DNA from: DATGLG01 sp035294245
GTDB taxonomy: Bacteria > Pseudomonadota > Alphaproteobacteria > JACZXZ01
DNA length: 64,000 nucleotides
Assembly (NCBI GenBank): GCA_035294245.1
Contig: DATGLG010000033.1
Location: forward strand, 107,037-171,036
Direction: 5' to 3'
Shown here piece after piece: positions 38,489 through 46,880 of this stretch. Position numbers and translations under genes: made by a program. The stretch's first letter is position 1; the number at the start of each line of letters is the position of its first letter. The notes beneath the pieces are model-generated. The model was not told the origin of the DNA and did not search any database. It was given only the letters and a program-made list of their open reading frames with translations.

Positions 38489-38586
38489 GCGCGCGCCCGA
38501 GCCTCGCCCTTCGGCGGTTTGCGCGATTGCGGCGATTGGGCTAGCGTCGCGTGACCCGCGCGGATCCGCGGGCAGAGGGAGGATCG

Positions 38587-39630
38587 ATGCGCCGTCGTTT
38601 CTCGAAGCGCCGCCCGGGTGCCGGCTTCGCTTTCGTGCTCGCGCTTGCTTTTGCCGCTCTCCTGCCGCCCCCGCCGGCGCGCGCCGAGGCGATCCGGATT
38701 GGCGTGCTCAAGCTCGCCTCGAGCGGGCCCATCTTCATCGCCGCCGAGAAGGGCTACTTCAAGGACGAGGGTCTCGACGCGAAGCTCGTCTACTTCCAGG
38801 CGGCCCAGCCCGTTGCCGTCGCCGTCGTCTCCGGCGACGTGGATTTCGGCGTCACCGCCTTCACCGCCGGATTCTTCAACTTGGCCGGGAAGGGCGGGCT
38901 CACGGTGATCGGCGCGCAGAGCCGCGAGGAGCCCGGCTATCACCTCATCGCCTATGTCGCGGCGAACAAGGCCTATGACGCCGGCTTCCGCAGCCTCGAC
39001 CAATTCCCCGGCAAGAAGATCGCCATCACCCAGACGGGATCGAGCTTCCACTACTCCCTCGGCCTGCTCGCCGAGAAGCTGCGCTTCTCCCTCGCCTCGG
39101 TGCAGCTCGCGGCACTCCAATCCATGTCCAACATGGCCTCCGCCTTGGAAGGCAACCAGGTCGACGGCGCGCTGCTGCCGGCGAGCGTCGCGATCCCCCT
39201 GGTCCAGAAGGGCAAGGTCCATCTCCTCGGCTGGGTCGGCAACGAGACGCCGTGGCAAGTCGGCGCGCTCTTCACCTCGCCCCGCGAGATTGCCGCCCAT
39301 CGCGCCGTCGTCGAGAAATTCGTGCGCGCCTATCAGAAGGGCGCCAGGGAGTTCTACGACCAGCTCCTCGCCAAGGACGCGAGCGGCAAGGTGGTGGGCG
39401 GGCCCCGGCGCGCGGCGACCCTGGCGCTCATCGCCAAATACGTGAACGAGACCCCCGCGCAGGTGGCGCTTGGCATCCCTTACATCGATCCGCAAGGACG
39501 CCTTCTCGTCGGCGACGTCTATCACCAGGTCGCCTGGTACCAGGCGCAGGGCCTCCTCGACAAGTCGGTGAGCGCCAAGAGCTTCCTCGACCTCAGCTTC
39601 ATCAAGGGGCAGCAGGATGCGGCCCAATAG
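38587..39630 (+). CDS. ABC transporter substrate-binding protein (NMT1/SsuA/ThiY type)
   Basis: A 347-residue periplasmic binding protein. A Sec signal (basic MRRRFSKRR, hydrophobic core, ARAEA about residue 36) precedes RIGVLKLASSGPIFIAAEKGYFKDEGLDAKLVYF, here noted as residues 38-70, the standard start of NMT1-like proteins. The family carries sulfonates, taurine, nitrate, pyrimidines and other small solutes. It leads the plus-strand three-gene importer (binding protein, ATPase, permease). An in-frame start 12 codons upstream would place charges before the signal and is less likely. Confidence 0.92.
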   Translation: MRRRFSKRRPGAGFAFVLALAFAALLPPPPARAEAIRIGVLKLASSGPIFIAAEKGYFKDEGLDAKLVYFQAAQPVAVAVVSGDVDFGVTAFTAGFFNLAGKGGLTVIGAQSREEPGYHLIAYVAANKAYDAGFRSLDQFPGKKIAITQTGSSFHYSLGLLAEKLRFSLASVQLAALQSMSNMASALEGNQVDGALLPASVAIPLVQKGKVHLLGWVGNETPWQVGALFTSPREIAAHRAVVEKFVRAYQKGAREFYDQLLAKDASGKVVGGPRRAATLALIAKYVNETPAQVALGIPYIDPQGRLLVGDVYHQVAWYQAQGLLDKSVSAKSFLDLSFIKGQQDAAQ

Positions 39631-39677
39631 CCGCGACCCTCATGTCGGGCATTTGACCTTCGACGTGCCTCGGAATC

Positions 39678-40451
39678 ATGGACCTCGTCGTTGAGGGGGT
39701 GAGCCACGCCTATGGCAAGGTCCAGGCCTTGGACGGCATCGACCTGACCGTCGAGGCGGGGGAGATCCTGGCCCTCATCGGCCCCTCGGGCTGCGGCAAG
39801 TCGACCCTCCTCGGCATCATGGGCGGCATCCTCAAGCCGAGCGCCGGCCGCATCGCCCTGCGCGGCGCGCCAGCGCGCGGCTCGCTCAACCCCTTCACCT
39901 ATGTCTTCCAGGATTTCGCGCTTCTGCCCTGGCGCAGCGTCGCCGGCAACGTCGCCTTCGTCCTCGAGCATCACGGCCTCGCGCGCGCCGACCGCGACGC
40001 CCGCGTCGCCGCGGTCCTGGCGCGCACCGGCCTCGCCGATTTCGCCGACGCCTTCCCGCGCCAGCTCTCGGGCGGCATGCGCCAGCGCGTCGGCATCGCC
40101 CGCGCGCTTGTGGTCGAGCCCGAGGTGCTGCTAATGGACGAGCCCCTCTCGGCCCTCGACGCGCAGACCCGCGATCTTCTGATGGAGGATTTTCTCAAGC
40201 TGTGGGAGAGCCAGGCGATCACCGCCGTCTACGTCACCCACAACCTCAACGAGGCGATCCGCCTCGCCGACCGTGTGGCGGTGCTGTCGCGCCGGCCGGG
40301 CCGCCTGCGCGAGATCGTCCGCGTCGACGTACCACGCGCCGAGCGGGGCGGGCGCGCCGCGGCGGCGACCCTCGTCGAGCTTCACGACCGGCTCTGGCAG
40401 CTCATCAAGACGGAGGCGCTCGAAGCCGAGCGCGAGCGCATCGATGACTGA
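39678..40451 (+). CDS. ABC transporter ATP-binding protein (NitT/TauT family)
   Basis: A 257-residue ATPase of the NrtD/SsuB/TauB group. Walker A is GPSGCGKSTLL (about residue 36), the Q-loop is YVFQDFALLPWRS, the signature is LSGGMRQRV, and Walker B is LLMDEPLSALDAQTRD. The switch His is in YVTHNLNEAI. The last 8 bases overlap the permease gene. Same operon as the binding protein at 38587. Confidence 0.94.
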   Translation: MDLVVEGVSHAYGKVQALDGIDLTVEAGEILALIGPSGCGKSTLLGIMGGILKPSAGRIALRGAPARGSLNPFTYVFQDFALLPWRSVAGNVAFVLEHHGLARADRDARVAAVLARTGLADFADAFPRQLSGGMRQRVGIARALVVEPEVLLMDEPLSALDAQTRDLLMEDFLKLWESQAITAVYVTHNLNEAIRLADRVAVLSRRPGRLREIVRVDVPRAERGGRAAAATLVELHDRLWQLIKTEALEAERERIDD

Positions 40452-41265
40452 CGCGACCTCGACGACGACACCCTCGACGGCCGGGCTGCCGGCGCTTCGC
40501 TTCCGCGGCGGCGGCTTCGAGATCGCCCCCCGCCCGCGCGCGGCCCTTGCCAGCATGGCGGCGCTGCTGCTCCTCTGGGAGGCGGCGAGCCGCTTCGGCC
40601 TGGTGAGCGACATCTTCCTGCCGAGCCCGGTGCAGGTCTGCGCCGCAATCTACGAGCTCTGGGCCGACGGCACCCTCTGGGTCCACATCTCGGCCTCCCT
40701 CGTCCGCATCTTGGGCGGTTGGGCTCTCGGCACCGCCGCCGGGCTCGTTATCGGCCTCGCCATGGGCATCTTCAGCATCGCGCGTTCGGCGGGAATGCCG
40801 ATCGTCTCCGCCCTCTTCCCCATTCCCAAGATCGCGCTCCTGCCGCTCCTCATCCTCTGGTTCGGGATCGGCGAGCCCTCGAAGATCGCGACCATCGCCT
40901 TGGGCGTCTTCTTCCCGACGGTGATCACCGGCTTCTCCGCCGTCGATGCGGTGCCGCGCAATCTCATCCGCATGGCGCAGAGCTTCGACCTGCCGTGGCG
41001 CGCCATCGTGCTCAAGGTGATCCTGCCCGGCGCGCTTCCCGGCATTCTCGCCGGCTTCCGCATCACCGCCTCGATCGCGCTCATCCTCGTCGTCGCCGCG
41101 GAGATGATCGCGACCCAATACGGCATCGGCGCCTTCCTCCTCCAGGCGGGCAATCTCATGCGCGTCGACCAGCTCCTCGCCGGAGTCGCCATGCTCTCGC
41201 TCCTCGGGCTTCTCATCGGCCTCATTCTCTCGCGCCTCGAGCGCTGGCTGCTGCGCTGGCGCTGA
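40444..41265 (+). CDS. ABC transporter permease (NitT/TauT family)
   Basis: A 273-residue inner-membrane permease with about six membrane segments. The hydrophobic N-terminal helix starts near residue 37 (ASMAALLLLWEAAS), and the coupling-helix EAA motif reads AQSFDLPWRAIVLKVILPGALPGI near residue 180. FLPSPVQV and PIPKIALLPLLILWFGIG are typical of SsuC/TauC. The ATG lies inside the end of the ATPase gene. It ends 44 bases from the oppositely oriented second importer. Confidence 0.93.
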   Translation: MTDATSTTTPSTAGLPALRFRGGGFEIAPRPRAALASMAALLLLWEAASRFGLVSDIFLPSPVQVCAAIYELWADGTLWVHISASLVRILGGWALGTAAGLVIGLAMGIFSIARSAGMPIVSALFPIPKIALLPLLILWFGIGEPSKIATIALGVFFPTVITGFSAVDAVPRNLIRMAQSFDLPWRAIVLKVILPGALPGILAGFRITASIALILVVAAEMIATQYGIGAFLLQAGNLMRVDQLLAGVAMLSLLGLLIGLILSRLERWLLRWR

Positions 41266-41308
41266 GCCTCGGCGCGCGCATCCTGCGCCGCGCGCCCGGG
41301 CGGAGGCC

Positions 41309-42382
41309 TCACTTCGCCTTGTACGCCTTCGCCTCCGCCGCGATCTTCGCCGGGTCGAAGGTGTTGATGTCGGCGATGAGGTCGTTGGTGATGAGGTCGT
41401 CGGCCGCGACCTTCTGCTTGATCACCTTCCATTTGAGCAGGAAGTCGATATAGGCGGCGTAATTGGCGGGCGAGCTCTCGCCCCAGCGCTTAACGCCGCC
41501 CGATTCGAGGCGCCAGGCATGCTCGCGCGCCTCGAGGGCCTTGACGTCGTCCCTGACCGCCTCGGCCTCGCTTTTGCCGGTCGGCCTGGTCTGGGGATAC
41601 ATCTCGTACATGATCCGGACGGCGGCCTCGGGATTGGCCATGGCGAAGACCGTGCCCATGGCATAGCCCTTGGCGAGGGCCACCGTCCATTTGCGATGCT
41701 TCTGCAGCGTCTCCTCGAGGGCGAGGAAGCCGTTCGAGGGATACTTGGCGATAGGCCCCGTATCGAGCATGCGGAGCGGCACGCCGGCATTCTCGATGAG
41801 CGCGTATTGGGTGTCGTAGAGGGAGAGCGCGTCGGCCTGCTTGCTGCGCACGAGGGCCGCCGCCTGCGCCGCCTCGCCGATGACGACGATCTGCGCGTCC
41901 TTGTCGGGGTCCATGCCGCCCATGGCGAGGAGGGCGCGCGCCACCTGCACGCCGCCCGAGGCCATCGACTGCACGCCGATGCGCTTGCCTCTGAGGTCCT
42001 GCACGCCCTTGATCGGGCTGTCCTTGGGCACGGCGATGCCATAGATATTGCCCTCATAGGCCGTGTAGAAGATGCGGGCCTTGACGCCCTGGCTGCGGAT
42101 GGTCGCAAGCGGCTCGACGGAGGGGAGCGAGAAGGGCAGATCGCCGGTCGCGACCGTCTTCACGCAATCGGTCGAGCCCGGCATCGGCACCAGCTCGACC
42201 TTGATGCCGGCCCTCGCATACCAGCCGAGCTTGGTCGCGATGGCGAAGGGCGAGGCCGCCGAGCTCACGGTGCGGGCGCACCAGCCGACCCGGAGCTTGG
42301 TGAGCTCCGCCGCCTGGGCGCTCACGCCGGATGCCGCGACGGCGAGCACGAAGCCGATGACCGATAGAGCGAGCCTTCTCAT
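41309..42382 (-). CDS. ABC transporter substrate-binding protein (NMT1 type), second system
   Basis: A 357-residue periplasmic binding protein with a Sec signal (MRRLALSVIGFVLAVAASGVSAQA, split here as residues 1-24). The mature part starts LTKLRVGWCARTVSSAASPF and contains DLRGKRIGVQSMASGGVQVARALL, the standard NMT1 hinge region. It is the last gene of the leftward importer. Sequence similarity to the plus-strand binding protein is low beyond family landmarks, so the two systems probably carry different cargo. Confidence 0.9.
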   Translation of the reverse strand: MRRLALSVIGFVLAVAASGVSAQAAELTKLRVGWCARTVSSAASPFAIATKLGWYARAGIKVELVPMPGSTDCVKTVATGDLPFSLPSVEPLATIRSQGVKARIFYTAYEGNIYGIAVPKDSPIKGVQDLRGKRIGVQSMASGGVQVARALLAMGGMDPDKDAQIVVIGEAAQAAALVRSKQADALSLYDTQYALIENAGVPLRMLDTGPIAKYPSNGFLALEETLQKHRKWTVALAKGYAMGTVFAMANPEAAVRIMYEMYPQTRPTGKSEAEAVRDDVKALEAREHAWRLESGGVKRWGESSPANYAAYIDFLLKWKVIKQKVAADDLITNDLIADINTFDPAKIAAEAKAYKAK

Positions 42383-43179
42383 GCGCGTCCTCCCCTTTCC
42401 GGCACCGGGCCGGACATTGCCTTCTCCGACGCATCCCAGAACAGCACGCGCCGGCGAATCCATACGACGATGCCGTTGAGCGCCAGCCCCATCACCGCGA
42501 GGATGAAGAGCACGGCGAACTGCCCCGCCACGTCCATGGTGAAATTCATGCTCTGGATCAGCATGCCGAGGCCGGATTCGGCGCCGACGAACTCGGCGAC
42601 GATGGCGCCGATCAGTGACAGCACCATCGCCACCTCGAGCCCGGCCATGATGAAGGGAAGGGCCGAGGGCAGGCGCAGCATCCAGAAGATCTGGCCTTCG
42701 CTCGCGGCCAAGGAGCGCATCAGGCTGACGCGATCCTCGTCCGCCGAGCGCAGCCCGGCGATGGTGTTGACGAGAAGGGGAAAGAAGGCGACGAGGGCGG
42801 CGCTCACCACCTTCGAGGCGAGGCCGAGGCCGAACCAGACGATGATGAGGGGTGCGAGCGCGACCTTCGGCATCGACTGGAACATGACGATATAGGGATA
42901 GAGGAAATACTCGACCGAGCGGCTGACGGCGACGGCGGTGCCGAGGATGAAGGCGGCGACCGAGCCGACTAGGAAGCCGAGCAGGGTCTCGGCGAGGGTC
43001 ACCCAGAGATTGTGGAGATAGACGCCGCTCACGGCACCCCGATACAGCGCGAGGATGGCCCGCGAGGGTGCAGGCAGGATGAAGGCGGGGATGTCGAAGA
43101 GCCGCACCGCCGCCTCCCACACGCCCAAGGAGACGAGGAAGAGCAGGATGCGCAGCAGCGTGTTCCGCGGACCTCTCAT
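42379..43179 (-). CDS. ABC transporter permease (NitT/TauT family), second system
   Basis: A 266-residue permease: hydrophobic N-terminus NTLLRILLFLVSLGVWEAAV, then FILPAPSRA, SMPKVALAPLIIVWFGLG and the EAA-like motif AASEGQIFWMLRLPSALPFI. The TM pattern matches SsuC-like proteins with six segments. Its start overlaps the ATPase stop (ATGA) and its stop overlaps the binding-protein start (ATGA), so all three genes are coupled. The longer open frame upstream of 43179 overlaps the ATPase and is not coding. Confidence 0.92.
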   Translation of the reverse strand: MRGPRNTLLRILLFLVSLGVWEAAVRLFDIPAFILPAPSRAILALYRGAVSGVYLHNLWVTLAETLLGFLVGSVAAFILGTAVAVSRSVEYFLYPYIVMFQSMPKVALAPLIIVWFGLGLASKVVSAALVAFFPLLVNTIAGLRSADEDRVSLMRSLAASEGQIFWMLRLPSALPFIMAGLEVAMVLSLIGAIVAEFVGAESGLGMLIQSMNFTMDVAGQFAVLFILAVMGLALNGIVVWIRRRVLFWDASEKAMSGPVPERGGRA

Positions 43180-43961
43180 CCGTCGACCGCTCCCTTGGCG
43201 TTGAAATGGGCGCGGATGCGCGTGACATAGGCGCCGAACTCGGGGGCCGCCATGACGTCGAGGGCGCGCGGGCGCGGCAGCGCCACCGTGATCGCCTCGC
43301 CGATGCGGCCCGGCCGCGGTGTCATCACCAGCACCCGGTCGGCGAGGAAGACCGCCTCGGCGATCGAGTGGGTGATGAAGAGCACGGTCTTGCGCTTCTC
43401 GAGCCAGATGCGCTGCAGCTCGAGATTCATGCTCTCGCGCGTCATCGCGTCGAGGGCGCCGAAGGGCTCGTCCATGAGCAGCATGGCGGGATCGTGGATG
43501 AGGCCGCGGGTGATGGCGACGCGCTGCTGCATGCCGCCGGAGAGCTCCCAGGGATAGCGGTCCTCGAAGCCGTCGAGCCCGACGAGGGCGAGGAGATCGA
43601 GGGCGCGGGCACGGTTCCGCTCGCGGCCCAGGCGCTGCACGTCGACGGGCAGCAGCACGTTGTCGATCACCGTGCGCCAGGGAAAGAGCACCGGCGACTG
43701 GAACACCATGCCGATGTCGCGCCGCGGCCCCGTGATCGGCGTGCCGCGCAGGCGCGCCTCGCCCCGCGTGGTGGGCAGCAGCCCGGCGAGGATCTTGAGC
43801 AGGGTCGACTTGCCGCAGCCGGAGGGGCCGACGATGGCGACGAGCTCGCCCTCGGCCACGGTGAAGCCGATCTCCTCGAGCGCCACGACCGGCCCCCGGG
43901 ATGTCGCATAGTCCTTGCCGAGCCCCCTGACGGCGATGACATCGCCGGCCGGCTCCGTCAT
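43176..43961 (-). CDS. ABC transporter ATP-binding protein (NitT/TauT family), second system
   Basis: A 261-residue ATPase, first gene of the leftward importer. Walker A is GPSGCGKSTLL, the Q-loop is GMVFQSPVLFPWRT, the signature is LSGGMQQRV, and Walker B is LLMDEPFGALDAMTRE. The switch His is in FITHSIAEAVFL. ATG 43961 (MTEPAGDVI) gives the standard length; an upstream Met is in frame but belongs to intergenic sequence. Confidence 0.94.
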   Translation of the reverse strand: MTEPAGDVIAVRGLGKDYATSRGPVVALEEIGFTVAEGELVAIVGPSGCGKSTLLKILAGLLPTTRGEARLRGTPITGPRRDIGMVFQSPVLFPWRTVIDNVLLPVDVQRLGRERNRARALDLLALVGLDGFEDRYPWELSGGMQQRVAITRGLIHDPAMLLMDEPFGALDAMTRESMNLELQRIWLEKRKTVLFITHSIAEAVFLADRVLVMTPRPGRIGEAITVALPRPRALDVMAAPEFGAYVTRIRAHFNAKGAVDG

Positions 43962-44079
43962 GACGCCTCCCCACGCGGCCCTTGCGTCGCCGCGCGGTCC
44001 TACTATCGCGAGGCTTCGCGTCGAGGGCAACAGCGAAGGCGCTACGGCATGCACACATCTGAGCCTGCACTCTCCCCCT

Positions 44080-44164
44080 CGTCATTCCCGCGAAAGCGGG
44101 AATCCAGTATTTCCGCGGAAAACCTGGATTCCGGCTCTCCGCTGCACTCCGGCCGGAATGACGG
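44080..44164. repeat. REP-like inverted repeat (CCCGCGAAAGCGGG type)
   Basis: CGTCATTCCCGCGAAAGCGG with GAATCCAG begins the element; a central TTCCGCGGAA palindrome follows; the right arm is CTGGATTCC...CCGGAATGACG. It fills most of the 281-base gap between the ATPase and the HAD gene; the rest shows nothing recognisable. Confidence 0.75.
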
Positions 44165-44242
44165 CTATTCCTTTGGAAGCGGCGCCCATCCAGACTTGTG
44201 TGCATGCCGAGAGCGAAGGCGGGGCGCGCGCCGCCCGCGGAG

Positions 44243-44851
44243 CTACGGCTGCGCGGCGGCGAGGAATTGCTTGAGGGCGCGTCGGCCCGTGAAGAGCTCG
44301 GCCTGGAAGCCGGCGCGGCGCGCCCCTTCGACATTGACGGCGAGATCGTCGATGAAGAGCGAGCGCGCCGGCGCGATCCCGGCGCGCGCGGCCATGCGGC
44401 GGAAGGCCTCGGGGAACGGCTTCATCGCGCCAAGCTCGTAGCTGAGATGGGCCTCGAGGCGGCCGAGGACCCCTTGCGTCGCCGCGCACAGGAACTCCCA
44501 GTGCTCCCGGTTGGTGTTCGAGAAGAGCAGCACCCGATGCTCGGCGGCGAGCGTCTCGACGAGGGCGAGCATGGCGCCGTCGATGGTGAAGTGGCTGCAC
44601 CAGTCGGCGAGGAAGCCGGCCCAGTCGTCGCGATAGCCGAGCTCGTGCCGCAGCGCCTCGTGGAGCGTCGGGATCGTCAGCGCGCCGATGGCGTAGCGCG
44701 GATCCTCCGCCTCGCGCTTGATTCGCACTGCGGCATCGGGGGCCGCACAGCGCGCGCCGAGGCGGCGATAGAGCGCCTCGTTGTCGTGGAGGACAATGAC
44801 GCCGCCGAGATCAAACACCAGGGCCTCGAAGGGCAGCTTCCAGCCCGCCAT
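44243..44851 (-). CDS. HAD family hydrolase (HAD-IA, YihX/epoxide-hydrolase-N like)
   Basis: A 202-residue phosphatase-type protein. The nucleophile Asp is in ALVFDLGGVIV (motif I, residue about 13), motif II is LLFSNTNREHW, the motif III Lys is in YELGAMKPFPEAF, and motif IV is SLFIDDLAVNVEGARRAGF. DLGG in motif I lacks the second Asp of classical phosphatases, as in YihX-like sugar phosphatases. ATG 44851 is preferred over a start 23 codons upstream, which adds only Gly/Ala-rich sequence. Confidence 0.92.
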   Translation of the reverse strand: MAGWKLPFEALVFDLGGVIVLHDNEALYRRLGARCAAPDAAVRIKREAEDPRYAIGALTIPTLHEALRHELGYRDDWAGFLADWCSHFTIDGAMLALVETLAAEHRVLLFSNTNREHWEFLCAATQGVLGRLEAHLSYELGAMKPFPEAFRRMAARAGIAPARSLFIDDLAVNVEGARRAGFQAELFTGRRALKQFLAAAQP

Positions 44852-44998
44852 GTCGCCGCCTCCTTTCGACGCGTCGGGCGCCGCGGCGGTGCGCCCCGCC
44901 TGCGGCCCTGCTCCGCGCATTTCGCATTTGACCGCGATGCCGGGGCGGTGAGAGTCTGCCGCGCCGCTCCGCCCACGACCAGCCGTCCCGCCGCCGCC

Positions 44999-45934
44999 AT
45001 GCCCGCATCCGTCTCTCCCGCCAGCCGGCCGGCATCGCTCGGCGGCGATTCCGTGCTGCGCGCCGTCTTATATATGGCGCTCGCGGTGGCCCTCTTCCCC
45101 CTCCTCAACGCCTCGGTCAAGTATCTCGCCCGCTTCTATCCCATGCCCGAGATCTTCTGGGCGCGCTATACCGGCCATGTGGTGTTCTGCGTCGCCGCCC
45201 TCATGCCGCGCCACGGCCTCGCCCTCTTCCGCAGCCGCCGCCCGGGCGTGCAGGCATGGCGCGCGCTCCTGCTCTTCGCCGCCTCGGCCTTCTATTTCCT
45301 CGGCCTCGAGACGGTGCCCCTCGCGACGGCGAGCGCCATCTCTTTCATCGGGCCGATCATCGTCACCGCCCTCTCGGTGCCGATGCTGGGCGAGAAGGTG
45401 GGCATCCGGCGCTGGACCGCGGTCATCATCGGCTTCAGCGGCGCCCTCATCATCGTGCGCCCGGGGGCGGACGTGGTGCAATGGGGCGCCATCCTCATCA
45501 TGCTGGACGCCCTCAGCTACGCCATCTACCAGGTGCTGTCGCGCAAGATCGGCAATATCGATCCCGCCGAGGTGTCGATCACCCTCGCGGGGATCGGCGG
45601 CTTCCTCATCTCGACGGCGATCATGCCCTTTTCCGAGTTCCGCGCGCCCATAAGCCTCGTCGACGCCCTGATCTTCGCGACCGTCGGCCTGTGGGGGCTG
45701 CTCGGCCATTTCTTCGTGACCAAGGCCTATCAATGGGGCTCGGCCTCGATCGTAGCCCCCGTCGGCTATGGCGAACTCGTCGGCACCACCATCCTCGGCT
45801 ACGTCATCTTCGGCGATTTCCCCGATCTCTGGACCTGGACCGGGGCGGCCGTCATCGTCGGCAGCGGCCTCTACATCACCTTCCGCGAGCACCGCCTGCA
45901 GCGGGCCAAGCGCGCCGCAGTCACGGCGATGTGA
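44999..45934 (+). CDS. EamA/DMT family transporter
   Basis: A 311-residue inner-membrane protein with ten hydrophobic segments in two EamA repeats. The first repeat begins AVLYMALAVALFPLLNASVKYLA (split, residues about 22-44), with the typical FYFLGLETVPLATASAISFIGPI following; the second begins ILIMLDALSYAIYQVLSRKIG. Members export metabolites such as amino acids or S-adenosylmethionine; substrate unknown. It is divergent from the HAD gene with a 147-base gap. Confidence 0.93.
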   Translation: MPASVSPASRPASLGGDSVLRAVLYMALAVALFPLLNASVKYLARFYPMPEIFWARYTGHVVFCVAALMPRHGLALFRSRRPGVQAWRALLLFAASAFYFLGLETVPLATASAISFIGPIIVTALSVPMLGEKVGIRRWTAVIIGFSGALIIVRPGADVVQWGAILIMLDALSYAIYQVLSRKIGNIDPAEVSITLAGIGGFLISTAIMPFSEFRAPISLVDALIFATVGLWGLLGHFFVTKAYQWGSASIVAPVGYGELVGTTILGYVIFGDFPDLWTWTGAAVIVGSGLYITFREHRLQRAKRAAVTAM

Positions 45935-46061
45935 GAATCCGCCGATTGCCGCAGCGCCGCCCCGGCGCTACACTCGATGACATCGGGGGTGCAGGCTCCC
46001 CGTCAGACGATTCCCGTCCAAGCTCTGCTTCGACCCCCGCGACCGCGGGAAGGGAGGAGCC

Positions 46062-46880
46062 ATGGACGACGGAATCTCGATCTCTCTCGACAAGCTGAAC
46101 ACGTGGCGCGGCGTCTTTCCGCCGCCCCTCGTCATCGATCTGCGCCGCCGCGCGGCTTACGACGAGGCCAGCGCAGTCATTCCCGGCGCCATCTACCGCG
46201 ATCCCGAGCGGCTCGCCACCTGGGCGCCGGCGCTCGAGCTCGGGCGCGCCATCGTCGTCTATTGCGTGCGCGGCCACGAGGTCAGCCAGGAGGCCGCGGC
46301 GGCCTTGCGTGAGCGCGGCTTCGTCGCCGGGTATCTCGAGGGCGGCATCGAGGCGTGGGCGGCGCGCGGCCTGCCCCTTGCCCCCAAGCCGCCCGTCAAG
46401 CCGAGCCTGTGGGTCACGCGGGAGCGACCCAAGATCGACCGCATCGCCTGTCCCTGGCTGATCCGCCGCTTCATCGACGCGGACGCGCAATTCCTCTACG
46501 TGCCGCCGGGCGAGGTGCTGTCGGTCGCCGGGGCCACCGGTGCCGTGCCCTACGACATTCCCGGCGTCGAGCTCAGCCATGTGGGCGAATCTTGCAGCTT
46601 CGACGCCTTCATCCGGCGCTACGGGCTCGGCGATCCCGCTCTCGGCCGGGTGGCCGAGATCGTGCGCGGCGCCGACACTTCGCACTTGTCGCTCACCGCG
46701 CAATCCGCCGGGCTCTTCGCGATCTCGCTCGGCCTCTCCGCGGTCTTCGCCGACGACCAGCGCATGCTGCGCCACGGCCTCATCGTCTATGACGCGCTCT
46801 ATGCCTGGTGCCGGTCGCTGCAAGGGGAGACCCATAGCTGGCCGCCGGCGATGCCCGCCGCTGCGGAGGCCGCGCGATGA
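46062..46880 (+). CDS. rhodanese-ChrB fusion, chromate resistance protein
   Basis: A 272-residue two-domain protein. Residues 1-105 are a rhodanese fold with the catalytic Cys68 in VVYCVRGHEVS. Residues about 115-260 are the ChrB C-terminal domain, starting WVTRERPKIDRIACPWLIRRFID and including VPYDIPGVELSHVGESCSFDAF. ChrB proteins regulate or assist chromate efflux; the rhodanese version lacks the usual N-terminal winged-helix half, so it is more likely enzymatic or sensory. GGGAGGAG sits before the ATG. The stop overlaps chrA (ATGA). Confidence 0.88.
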   Translation: MDDGISISLDKLNTWRGVFPPPLVIDLRRRAAYDEASAVIPGAIYRDPERLATWAPALELGRAIVVYCVRGHEVSQEAAAALRERGFVAGYLEGGIEAWAARGLPLAPKPPVKPSLWVTRERPKIDRIACPWLIRRFIDADAQFLYVPPGEVLSVAGATGAVPYDIPGVELSHVGESCSFDAFIRRYGLGDPALGRVAEIVRGADTSHLSLTAQSAGLFAISLGLSAVFADDQRMLRHGLIVYDALYAWCRSLQGETHSWPPAMPAAAEAAR

